Source of the DNA: Saccharothrix longispora
GTDB lineage: Bacteria; Actinomycetota; Actinomycetes; Mycobacteriales; Pseudonocardiaceae
Assembly: GCF_030852425.1 (NCBI RefSeq)
Contig: NZ_NSDM01000003.1
Span: 186,001 to 250,000, forward strand
DNA length: 64,000 nucleotides
Direction of reading: 5' to 3'
A model generated the notes under the pieces. It was given only the letters and a program-made list of their open reading frames with translations. It did not search any database and was not told where the DNA came from. This document shows, piece after piece, positions 24,756 to 32,406 of the stretch. Positions within the stretch are counted from its first letter, which is position 1. Each line of letters opens with the position of its first letter. Both the position numbers and the translations under genes were made by a program.

Positions 24756-26212
24756 GCCACCACCCCGTCGACCTCGACGGTCTGCACGGCGCCGGCGGCG
24801 AACGCCAGCCGCACCCGCTTGTCCCGCACGGCGACGTCCTGGCGGCGGGTGTACCGGTCGCCGGCCCCGGAGGTGAGCGTGGACCAGCGGGTGGCGGTGC
24901 CGTTCGGCACGGTCGCGAACCGGCTCAGGTCGAACGTCAGGGCCTGCGCCGCCCCGGTGTTCGCCGCGACCAGCACGAGCCGCCGGGCGGCCTGGTCGTA
25001 CGCCGCCGCGGCCAGGTCGCTGCCCGTCTCCAGCACGCGCATCCCCGGCCGGATGTGCCGGGTGAACTGGGCGAGCACGAAGAGCTTGGTCTCCACCGCG
25101 CCCGCGCGCAGCGTGCTCCCGTCGTACTTGACGGCGCCCCACCCGGCGGTCGGGTCCATGACCTGCCAGTAGCACCACGCGGTCGGCTTGAGCCAGCGGA
25201 AGTCGAGCAGCAGGCAGCGGGCCGTCTGGAGGCCGGTGCCGTCGCCGTCGCCGTGCTCGGAGTTCCACAGCACCTTGCCCGACGCGCGCACGTCGTTGCC
25301 CAGCAGGTCGCGCCGGCCGCCCGTGCCCTGGTAGCCGTGCACGTTCACCTGCCGCACCAACGCCTTCGTGGCGGCGTCGAAGCCGTTCCACGTCGTGCGG
25401 GCGAGGTCGTAGCTCGTCTCGTCGGACGCGGAGATCCACGTCCCGGTCAGGCCCTGCCGGTCCAGCTCGGTGCGCAGGTGGGCCAGCACGCTGCGCTGGG
25501 TGGCCGCGCCGATGTGGCAGCCCTCCTGGGTGCCGTTGGCGTGCCAGTAGGCGGAGGACGGCTCGTTGAACGGGTCGACGCTGCGGAAGGCGACGCCCCA
25601 CTGGTCGCGGGCGCGGCGGGCGGTGACGGCGAGGTGGTGGGCGTGCTGGCGGTGGTTCCACGGCTGGAGGTTGTCGTCGGCGGCGTTCGCCGCGCCGGAC
25701 GGGTTGTGGTTGAGGCACATCCACCACATCGGCGAGTTCGCGAACAGCTCGCTCGCGGCACCCCGCTGGGTGGCCTTGACGAGTGCGGCGCGCTGCTTGG
25801 CGTCGGCGTCCCAGTTCCACGCCGAGGAGTTCGGGTCCTCGTTGTTCCAGTCCTGCCAGAACCCCTCGATCTGCTTGAAGCGCGGGATGTTCGGCGAGGC
25901 GACCATGCGCGCGGAGCCGACGGCGTTCCAGCTGGACGCGCCGAGGTTGTAGCGGGCGATGGTCATGCCCAGACCTGGTAGCGCCGCGCCGTCGTAGGTC
26001 ACGGACTTCGTGGTGAAGAACAGGTCGGCGAAGTCGTCCCGGTCTCCGAAGGCGTTGGCCCACCACGCGAGGGAGGTGCCCCAGCCCTCCCAGGTGCCCT
26101 GGCCGGTCGTGGTGACGCCGATGGTGGCGTCGGCGCGGGCCGTGCCGGTGAGCGCCGTGCCGGTGAGCGCGGCCCCCGCCGCGGTGAGCAGCGCCCTGCG
26201 AGTGACAACCAC
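24752..26212 (-). CDS. Secreted GH30 glycosidase, endo-beta-1,6-galactanase-like
   Basis: A 486-residue exported TIM-barrel glycosidase with a Tat-type signal (VVTRRALLTAAGAALTGTAL). Start GTG at 26212 follows AGGAGG. Family marks: the N-terminal GQGTWEGWGTSLAWWANAFG, acid/base Glu in SVDPFNEPSSAYWHANG, nucleophile Glu in VLWNSEHGDGDGTG, and the C-terminal beta-sandwich (VLVAANTGAAQALTFDLS). WMCLNHNPSG and HNPSGAANAADDNLQPWNHR match the endo-beta-1,6-galactanase subgroup. It probably attacks beta-1,6-galactan side chains of plant arabinogalactan proteins outside the cell. A divergent regulator gene lies 117 bases upstream. Confidence 0.86.
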   Translation of the reverse strand: MVVTRRALLTAAGAALTGTALTGTARADATIGVTTTGQGTWEGWGTSLAWWANAFGDRDDFADLFFTTKSVTYDGAALPGLGMTIARYNLGASSWNAVGSARMVASPNIPRFKQIEGFWQDWNNEDPNSSAWNWDADAKQRAALVKATQRGAASELFANSPMWWMCLNHNPSGAANAADDNLQPWNHRQHAHHLAVTARRARDQWGVAFRSVDPFNEPSSAYWHANGTQEGCHIGAATQRSVLAHLRTELDRQGLTGTWISASDETSYDLARTTWNGFDAATKALVRQVNVHGYQGTGGRRDLLGNDVRASGKVLWNSEHGDGDGTGLQTARCLLLDFRWLKPTAWCYWQVMDPTAGWGAVKYDGSTLRAGAVETKLFVLAQFTRHIRPGMRVLETGSDLAAAAYDQAARRLVLVAANTGAAQALTFDLSRFATVPNGTATRWSTLTSGAGDRYTRRQDVAVRDKRVRLAFAAGAVQTVEVDGVVA

Positions 26213-26288
26213 TGCGACCTCCTCGTCGCCCGTCCCCCTGCTGGAGAGGTGTGGACCCACTCCAGCGCGTGGCACACTCGAAGGTCAA

Positions 26289-26326
26289 CGAAACGAACAG
26301 GAACGATCAAAGTCGATCGGAACCGA
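26289..26326. promoter_or_regulatory. Repeat-rich divergent operator region
   Basis: Just before the regulator ATG there are repeated elements: CGAAACGA, AACGATC, then GATC-AAAGTC-GATC, and GGAACCGAC. The spacing and the location between the GH30 gene and its regulator suggest binding sites. CGAAACGA and AACGATC also occur upstream of the GH43 gene. Confidence 0.4.
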
Positions 26327-26329
26327 CAG

Positions 26330-27409
26330 ATGCGGTTGGCGGCGCAGCGGCGTGAACTGATCCTGGCGGCGGTGCGCGAGCACGGCGTGGTCCGGCTCGC
26401 GGACCTGGTCGACCGCCTGGGCGTGACGGCGGTGACGGTGCGCCGGGACGTGACCGCGCTGGCCGACCGGGGCCTGGTGGCCCGCGTGCACGGCGGCATC
26501 ACGGTGCCGCGCCACGGCGAGCAGCCGCGACCGGCGCCCGTCGCGCACGTCCTGGTCGGCATGGTCGCGCCGTCGGCGGAGTACTACTGGCCGGCCGTCA
26601 TCCAGGGCGCGCAGGCCGCCGTGGCCGCCGCCGGGGGCAGGCTGGCGCTGCGCGCGTCGCGCTACGACGCGGCGGAGGACCGGCGGCAGGTGGCGGCGTT
26701 GCTCGACCGGGGCGTGCAGGCGCTGCTGGTGGCGCCGAGCACCGGCGGTCAAGCCGGGCTCGACCTGATGCGCAGGTTGGGCGGGTTGAGCGTGCCGGTG
26801 GTGCTGATCGAGCGCGTGCCGCCGCCCGAGCTGCCCACCGTCGGCCTGGACGCGGCCGTCACCGACCACGCGCTCGGCGCGGGCCTGGCCGTGCGGCACC
26901 TGGCGGCGTTGGGGCACCGGGCGGTCGGCCTGGTGGTGTCGCGGCCGAGCCCGCACCACGACGCGATCCGCACCGGCTGGCGGGCGGCGGTCGCCTCGCT
27001 GGACCTGTCCCCCGACGTGCCGGCGTTCGACGTGCCGACGTACGGGTCGGCGCAGTGGGCGGCGGTGTGCGACGACGTGCTGGACCGGTGCGCGCGCTCG
27101 GGCGTGCGGGCGCTGCTGGTGCACGCCGACCGCGAGGCGATCGGGCTGGTCGACCGGGCCCGCGACCGCGGCCTGGACGTGCCGGGCGAGCTGGCCGTGG
27201 TGTCCTACGACGACGAGGTGGCCGCCGCGTCCGACCCACCGCTGACCGCCGTCCGGCCGCGCAAGCACCGGTTGGGCGCGCTGGCGGCGCAACTGGCGCT
27301 CGCCCGGGTGGCCGATCCGCTGGACCGGCCGGTGCACCGGGTGTCGCTGTGGCCGAGCCTGGTGGTGCGGGAGTCGTGCGGCGCGGGTCCGCGGCGGACC
27401 CCGCAATAG
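26330..27409 (+). CDS. Chimeric regulator: DeoR-type HTH with LacI/PBP1 sensor
   Basis: A 359-residue transcription factor with a DeoR winged helix (RRELILAAVREHGVVRLADL, then VTAVTVRRDVTALADRGLVA at about 25-45 with HGGIT) fused to a LacI-type periplasmic-binding fold (VLVGMVAPSAEYYWPAVIQG, then LRASRYDAAEDRRQVAALLD and VVSYDDEVAAASDPPLTAVR). The ATG at 26330 is preferred because it begins the HTH. It is divergent from the GH30/BNR operon and most likely represses it until an oligosaccharide binds. This domain mix is known in actinomycetes but less usual than plain LacI. Confidence 0.88.
   Translation: MRLAAQRRELILAAVREHGVVRLADLVDRLGVTAVTVRRDVTALADRGLVARVHGGITVPRHGEQPRPAPVAHVLVGMVAPSAEYYWPAVIQGAQAAVAAAGGRLALRASRYDAAEDRRQVAALLDRGVQALLVAPSTGGQAGLDLMRRLGGLSVPVVLIERVPPPELPTVGLDAAVTDHALGAGLAVRHLAALGHRAVGLVVSRPSPHHDAIRTGWRAAVASLDLSPDVPAFDVPTYGSAQWAAVCDDVLDRCARSGVRALLVHADREAIGLVDRARDRGLDVPGELAVVSYDDEVAAASDPPLTAVRPRKHRLGALAAQLALARVADPLDRPVHRVSLWPSLVVRESCGAGPRRTPQ
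27386..27402 (+). terminator. Hairpin at the 3' end of the regulator gene
   Basis: GGGTCCGC and GCGGACCC are separated by one base inside the last codons of the regulator. It could fold in RNA as a terminator, but the very short spacer forces partial opening, so support is weak. Confidence 0.3.
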
Positions 27410-27413
27410 TTTC

Positions 27414-27429
27414 GTTCAGCAAGCTGAAC
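27414..27429. promoter_or_regulatory. Palindromic operator upstream of molybdenum hydroxylase genes
   Basis: GTTCAGC-AA-GCTGAAC is a perfect 7-bp inverted repeat, 65 bases upstream of the iron-sulphur subunit GTG. It is the only strong palindrome in that gap and is a likely binding site for an unidentified repressor. Confidence 0.45.
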
Positions 27430-27493
27430 ATGTCGTTGTGCTCGTGCGCCGGTGCCGCCACGATGGGGTGGACGACGACTGCGAGGGGGCACC

Positions 27494-27964
27494 GTGGGCC
27501 GATACCGGTTGCACGTCAACGGCGAGCGGCGCGAGGTGGACGTCCCGGGCGACACGCCGTTGTTGTGGGCGCTGCGGGAGCAACTGGGCGTGCTGGGGCC
27601 GAAGTACGGGTGCGGTGTCGGCGCGTGCGGGGCGTGCACGTCCCTGGTCGACGGCGAGGCGGCGCGGCCGTGCGTGACGCCGGTTTCCGAGGTGCGGGGC
27701 CGGCGGGTCACCACGATCGAGGGCCTGTCCGAGGACGGCGACCACCCGGTGCAGCGGGCGTGGCTGGAACTGGACGTGGCGCAGTGCGGGTACTGCCAGC
27801 CGGGGCAGATCATGTCGACCGTGGCGCTGCTGTCGCGTGATCCCGACCCGGACGACGCGGCGATCGACGAGGCGTTGCGGGACAACGTGTGCCGGTGCGG
27901 GACGTACTCGCGGGTGCGGGCGGCCGTGAAGCGGGCGGCGGAGCTGAAGCGGGGTGCGCGGTGA
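27494..27964 (+). CDS. iorA: [2Fe-2S] subunit of a molybdenum hydroxylase (isoquinoline 1-oxidoreductase alpha type)
   Basis: A 156-residue electron-transfer subunit with two clusters. The plant-ferredoxin type cluster is held by [17 protein letters not shown] and the following RPCVTP. The second cluster sits in the helical domain by [12 protein letters not shown] and [13 protein letters not shown]. Length and motifs match the small subunit of xanthine-dehydrogenase-family enzymes. The GTG at 27494 follows GAGGGGGC. The stop overlaps the large subunit start (GTGA). There is no separate FAD subunit, as in the two-subunit isoquinoline oxidoreductase type. The symbol is assigned by architecture, not by known substrate. 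Confidence 0.88.
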   Translation: MGRYRLHVNGERREVDVPGDTPLLWALREQLGVLGPKYGCGVGACGACTSLVDGEAARPCVTPVSEVRGRRVTTIEGLSEDGDHPVQRAWLELDVAQCGYCQPGQIMSTVALLSRDPDPDDAAIDEALRDNVCRCGTYSRVRAAVKRAAELKRGAR

Positions 27965-29997
27965 TCGACCGCAGGGCGTTCCTGAGCGGTGTGCTGGTGG
28001 TGTCGGCACCGGTGGTGCTGCCCGGACTGACGGCGGGTCCGGCGGCGGCGGGTCCGGCGGCAGGTCCGGCGGAGTTGGCGCCGAACGTCTTCGTGCGGCT
28101 GGACGGCCGGGGCCGGATCACCGCCACCGTGCCGAAACCGGACTCCGGGCAGGGCGTGCGCACGCTGGTCGCGCTGCTGGTCGCCGAGGAGCTGGCCGTC
28201 GGCCCCGACGACGTCCGGGTCGAGCAGGCCGCCGGCGACACGGCCCGCTACGGGTCGCAGTCCGTCGGCAACTCGTTCTCCGCCCGCTCGCTGCACCAAC
28301 CGATGCGCACCGCCGCCGCGACCGCCCGGTGCCTGCTGGTCGCGGCCGCCGCGGCGCGGTGGGGCGTGCCGGTCGGGGAGTGCGCGGCGCGCGACGGCGC
28401 GGTGCACCACCGGCGGCGACGGCTGCGGTACGCGGAGCTGGTGCGGGACGCGGCGGCGCTCGACCCGGCCACCGTGCCGGTCGCGCTGACACCGCGGGCC
28501 GAGTGGCGCCTGCTGGGCAGGACCCGCGCCGGGCGCGTGGACGCCCGGGACGTCGTCACCGGCAGGGCCCGCTACGGCATCGACACCCGGCCGCGCGGCG
28601 CGCTGGTCGCCGTCGTGCTGCGACCGCCGTGGATCGGCGCGCTGGTCGACACCGTGGACGACACCGCCGCCCGCGCCCTGCCCGGCGTGGTCGCGGTGAC
28701 CGCGCTCGACCCCGCGACCTCCGGCCAGGGCGGCGTGGCGGTCGTCGCGCGGACGACACCGGAGGCGCTCAAGGGCCGCGACGCGCTGCGCGTGACGTGG
28801 CGCGGCGGCACGCCGGCCGCCGACAGCCGGGTCTGGCTCGACGAACTGGAGGCCGCGCTGCCGCCGGTGCCCGCCGCGCCCGGCCCCGTGGCGTTCGAGG
28901 CGACCTACCGGCTGCCGCTGCTCGCCCACGCGCCCATGGAACCCATGAACGCCACCGCGCACGCGACCGCCACCGGTATCGACGTGTGGGCGCCCACCCA
29001 GGACCCCGGCGGCCTGCGCACCCAGCTGGCACGCCAGTTCGGCCTGGACGCGGCGGCCGTGCGGGTCGGGACGGCGCTGACCGGCGGCGCGTTCGGCCGG
29101 CGCATCGAGCCGGACCCCGTGCTGGAGGCCATCGCCTGCTCACGGGTCGCGGGCGCGCCGGTGAGCGTGCTGTGGACCCGCGAGGACGACATGCGGCACG
29201 ACTCGTACCGGCCCATGTCGGTGCACCGGCTGGCCGCCGTGGTCGACGCCGGGGGCGTGCCGACGTGGCGCTCCCACGGCGTGTCCACCTGGGGCCTGAC
29301 CGTGCTGCCGTTCTTCACCCCGGACGTCATCAAGCGCAGCGGCGACCAGTTCCCGTACGCCGTGCCGGGGCAGGTGGACGTGGTCGCGGGACCCGCGCCG
29401 CTGCGCACCGGGTTCTGGCGGTCCGTCTACGCCGGGCACTTCCAGTACGCGGAAGAGGTGTTCCTCGACGCCCTCGGGCGGCGGGCCGGTCTCGACCCGG
29501 TGGAGCTGCGCCGCCGCCTGCTGCCCGCCGACTCGCGGTTGCGGCGGGCGCTGGACGCGGCGGTGGCGCGGGCGGGCTCGGTGCCGGCGGGCCTGACCCG
29601 CGGGGTGGCGTGCCACGACGACTACGGCTCGGTGATCGCGGTGGTCGCGGACGCCGAGGGCGACCGGGTGCGCCGGGTGACGGCCGCGGTCGACGTCGGG
29701 CCGGTGCTGCACCCGTCCGGTGTGCGGGCGCAGGTCGAGGGCGGCGTGATGGACGCCGTGTCCACGGTGTTCGGCGCACAGGTGACCGTGCGGGACGGCC
29801 GGGTCGTGCAGACCTCGTTCCGGGACTACGCGTGGGCGCGCATCGACCGCGCGCCCGACGTGGACGTGGTGCTCGTGCCGTCGGACGCGCCGGTCGGCGG
29901 CCTGGGCGAACTGGCGTTCCCGCCCGCCGCGGCGGCCGTGGCCATCGCGTCCGGCCGGGAGGTGACCGGCATGCCGGTGACCGCGCCGGTCGGCTGA
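27961..29997 (+). CDS. iorB: Molybdopterin-binding large subunit (isoquinoline 1-oxidoreductase beta / aldehyde oxidase type)
   Basis: A 678-residue catalytic subunit that hydroxylates N-heterocycles or aldehydes with water-derived oxygen. The N-terminus [20 protein letters not shown] is a twin-arginine-like export signal, so the complex may be exported already folded. Family motifs: [23 protein letters not shown] and, near the C-terminus, the catalytic Glu in [13 protein letters not shown]. The N-terminal a/b hammerhead-like part ([20 protein letters not shown]) is present. It is somewhat shorter than the 700-780 residues usual for IorB. Mo-cofactor maturation genes are not in the window. 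Confidence 0.88.
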   Translation: MIDRRAFLSGVLVVSAPVVLPGLTAGPAAAGPAAGPAELAPNVFVRLDGRGRITATVPKPDSGQGVRTLVALLVAEELAVGPDDVRVEQAAGDTARYGSQSVGNSFSARSLHQPMRTAAATARCLLVAAAAARWGVPVGECAARDGAVHHRRRRLRYAELVRDAAALDPATVPVALTPRAEWRLLGRTRAGRVDARDVVTGRARYGIDTRPRGALVAVVLRPPWIGALVDTVDDTAARALPGVVAVTALDPATSGQGGVAVVARTTPEALKGRDALRVTWRGGTPAADSRVWLDELEAALPPVPAAPGPVAFEATYRLPLLAHAPMEPMNATAHATATGIDVWAPTQDPGGLRTQLARQFGLDAAAVRVGTALTGGAFGRRIEPDPVLEAIACSRVAGAPVSVLWTREDDMRHDSYRPMSVHRLAAVVDAGGVPTWRSHGVSTWGLTVLPFFTPDVIKRSGDQFPYAVPGQVDVVAGPAPLRTGFWRSVYAGHFQYAEEVFLDALGRRAGLDPVELRRRLLPADSRLRRALDAAVARAGSVPAGLTRGVACHDDYGSVIAVVADAEGDRVRRVTAAVDVGPVLHPSGVRAQVEGGVMDAVSTVFGAQVTVRDGRVVQTSFRDYAWARIDRAPDVDVVLVPSDAPVGGLGELAFPPAAAAVAIASGREVTGMPVTAPVG

Positions 29998-30012
29998 TCC
30001 CGGGCTTCAGCG

Positions 30013-30034
30013 GAACCGGGCGGACACCCGGTTC
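30013..30034. terminator. Hairpin terminator after the molybdenum hydroxylase operon
   Basis: GAACCGGG and CCCGGTTC are separated by 6 bases. It lies 15 bases after the large-subunit stop and touches the end of the convergent gene, so it probably serves both. Confidence 0.55.
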
Positions 30035-30542
30035 AGTGGCGGCAGGAGGCGAGGAATTCCTCCGCGAAGTCGGGGAACTCCGCGCGCGCGGCAGCGAGCA
30101 CGGCCGCGGCCGTGCGCTCGCGACCCGGCGCGAACTCCTCGGCCACGGCGCGCAGCTCCGCGTTCGGCGCGGACCCGGTGGCGCCGAACTCGACCGCCTC
30201 CATCGGTCCCACGCCGTCGGCCATCAGCCACAGGAAGTCGCCCAGGTCGCGGGCCACCACGCCCACCGCCCCCTCGGAACCGAGGAACACCACGGGCTGC
30301 CCGTCGAGCGGCGCACCCGGCCGGGTCAGCCACAACGCCGCGAGACCACCCGTGCCGTCCTGCGCGAACACCCGGTACGGCGCGCCGTCCAGTTCGTCGT
30401 TCCCCGTCCAGGAACGGAGCCGGTCGGTCGTCTCCCCGGCGGACGTGAACTCCGGGTACGGCTCGTAGTCGTACTCCCCGGGGTCGAGGTCGAGGCCCGC
30501 GAGGGCGTGCAGCGCGGGCGGGAAGTCGCGATCACCGGACAT
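30033..30542 (-). CDS. Unknown protein, SUKH (SMI1/KNR4)-like
   Basis: A 169-residue soluble acidic protein. The central part QPVVFLGSEGAVGVVARDLG followed by DFLWLMADGVGP resembles the SMI1/KNR4 (SUKH) fold, whose bacterial members include toxin-immunity proteins. The assignment is tentative. The ATG at 30542 is chosen because conserved sequence starts soon after it; an upstream in-frame start at 30572 would overlap the divergent ankyrin remnant. No toxin gene is visible nearby. Confidence 0.55.
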   Translation of the reverse strand: MSGDRDFPPALHALAGLDLDPGEYDYEPYPEFTSAGETTDRLRSWTGNDELDGAPYRVFAQDGTGGLAALWLTRPGAPLDGQPVVFLGSEGAVGVVARDLGDFLWLMADGVGPMEAVEFGATGSAPNAELRAVAEEFAPGRERTAAAVLAAARAEFPDFAEEFLASCRH

Positions 30543-30557
30543 GGGCGGCACGCTACC

Positions 30558-31263
30558 GTGGCGGTCCGACACCCGGGGACGAGCGGTGGGCTGGACGAGG
30601 GCCGCACCGCGCTGTGGCTCGCGGTGTACGAGGACCGCGCCGACAACGCCCGCGCGCTGCTGGCGGCGGGGGCCGACCCGTGGCGGCCGATGACGGCGGG
30701 GCGGACGGCCCGCACCGGCTGTCGCCCGGGGAAGCCGCCCTGGCGACCGAGGCCGTGCGCCTCAGGGCCACCCTCGACGACCCGGGGCGCTTCGACGACG
30801 GCACCGGGCCGGCTGCCGTGGCGGGCATCGACGCGGCCGAGGTGGCCCGGCGGCTGGACGCGACCCCGTACGAGGGCAACGACCCGACCGGGACGTGGCC
30901 GGATGACGTCGTCGGCGTCACGGACGTGCCCGGCGGGGTCGTGCTCACCCAGCCCCGGGGCTGCGCGCCGCAGATGCCGGGGTGACGAAGGCGCTGTCCG
31001 CCGGGACGGTCTGCTACGGCGTGTACGCCAACCCCAAGAGCGGCGACCAGGGCAGCATCGTCCGCGACGGCGGGATCGTGGGCTGGGACCTGCACCCCGC
31101 CGGCGAGCCGTTCGAGACGGACCCGGCCGACCAGGTGCTGCTGTCCTACCTGTACCGGTACGACGCGATGGCCTACGCGGGCGTCCGGCCGACCGACGCG
31201 CGGCCCGTCACCGGCCCGCCGGACGTGTGGCTGCGCCTGCCCGCCAAGGACTACTGGACCTGA
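30558..31263 (+). pseudogene. Ankyrin-repeat protein remnant, two frameshifts
   Basis: A decayed gene. The first frame carries an ankyrin unit (GRTALWLAVYEDRADNARAL, then LAAGADPWRP). After about 30695 the frame moves to LSPGEAALATEAVRLRATLD. At 30982 it moves again (PQMPG, then VTKALSAGTVCYGVY) and ends KDYWT. Adding one base at each site gives 708 bases, exactly 236 codons. The second break is in a G run. Only one full ankyrin unit is left, so the N-terminus may be shortened; the start GTG at 30558 is uncertain. It ends inside a tandem repeat. Confidence 0.6.
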
Positions 31264-32362
31264 TCCCCCTGGACCTGATCCCCCTGGACCTGATCCCCTG
31301 GGACCTGACGGACCCCAGGTCCGCCGGCACAGCGCGGGCCGCACGGCGACCGGACACCGGCGCGCCCTGGATGGACGGGGTGTCGCGGTGGTCGCCGCAC
31401 ACGTACCGGCGGGGCGCCAGGCGGACCGCCCTGCGCAGCGGGTGGGGCGCGTTCGCGGCGGGCAGCGCGTGCGGGACGTCGTACCGCGCGAGCGTCTCCC
31501 ACTCCTCGACGGGCGTGCCGTAGAGCGCGCCCAGGTGCGACCGGACCTCCGCCTCGGTCGCCTCGTCGAGGACGGACGCCTGCACGAGCGGCGCGTCCGG
31601 CGAGTAGGCGCGCGAGCCCTCGGACAGCACGGCGGTGTTCACGACCGGGCCGCCGCCGTCGCCGTCCACCACCAGCGTGGGTCGCGCAGCGGCGGGGCGG
31701 GCGGCCGGAAGTACCACGTGGTGACGCCGTGCCACGCCGGCGCGCCCAGGCCGGGCCACAGCCGGTCGGCGGCGGAGCCGTCGGTGGCGATCACGACGTG
31801 GTCGGCCTCGACCCGATCGCCGCCGGCCAGCTCCACGCCGTCCGGCCGCACCGCGACCACCCGCGCGCCGGCAGCCGGGGCAGCTCGCCCGTGCCGAGCG
31901 CGGGCAACGCCGCCCCGCCGCGCGCGAAGCTGCGCCACACCAGGTGGAAGAACCGCGAGGACGTGGTCAGCTCGCGTTCGAGGAACACCCCCGCCAGGAA
32001 CGGCCGCAGCACGGTGTCCACGGCGTCGTCGGACAGCCACCGGCCCAGCTCCTCGCGCGTGGTCCGGTCTGGCGCGGACGTGATGGCGCGGGCCGGGCCG
32101 GCCAGGTCCCGCAGCGAGACCACGGCCAGTGCGACGAGGTCGCGGACGCCGAGCACGTGCTGCCCCAGCGCGCCGCGGATCGCGTGCAGCCCGTCGCGCG
32201 GGTCGGCCAGCGGGTCGCGCCGGCCGCCGCGGTGGACGAACGCGCCGGGTCGGAAGTGCCGCAGGTCCAACGCGTCCAGGTCGACGTCGGCCAGCTCCGG
32301 GTAGGCGGGCACCAGGATCTGGAGCCGCGGTCGAACCGCACGCCGTCCACCACTCCGCCCAC
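31208..32362 (-). pseudogene. FAD-dependent amine-oxidase-like enzyme remnant
   Basis: Pieces in three reading frames align with a typical FAD oxidoreductase: DGVRFDRG, then LVPAYPELADVDLDALDLRH, FLERELTTSSRFFHLVWRSF, VVAVRPDGVELAGGDRVEAD, RPTLVVDGDGGGPVVNTAVL and CGDHRDTPSIQGAPVSGRRA. Joins near 32325, 31862 and 31690 each need one added base. The N-terminal GxGxxG dinucleotide-binding segment (about 45 residues) is absent, so this is a true truncation as well. The C-terminus runs on into a 15-bp repeat (GIRSR units) and overlaps the ankyrin remnant, which suggests a lost stop codon. Confidence 0.65.
31254..31307. repeat. 15-bp tandem repeat over a stop codon
   Basis: CTGGACCTGATCCCC recurs at 31254, 31269 and 31284, with a decayed fourth unit from about 31299. 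Each unit holds a TGA. The first TGA ends the ankyrin remnant. Confidence 0.85.
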
Positions 32363-32406
32363 GCCCCGACGCTAGTGCGGCACGCGGACCCCCGCACGAC
32401 GGGCGG

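Noticed and set aside
30033-31263. Toxin-immunity pair from the SUKH-like gene and ankyrin gene
   Set aside because: No toxin domain or polymorphic toxin gene is visible, and the ankyrin gene is decayed.
27954-31523. A 1189-codon open frame on the plus strand
   Set aside because: It is a shadow of the molybdenum hydroxylase genes and of the SUKH-like gene. Only about 45 codons near 30558-30700 are used, as part of the ankyrin remnant.
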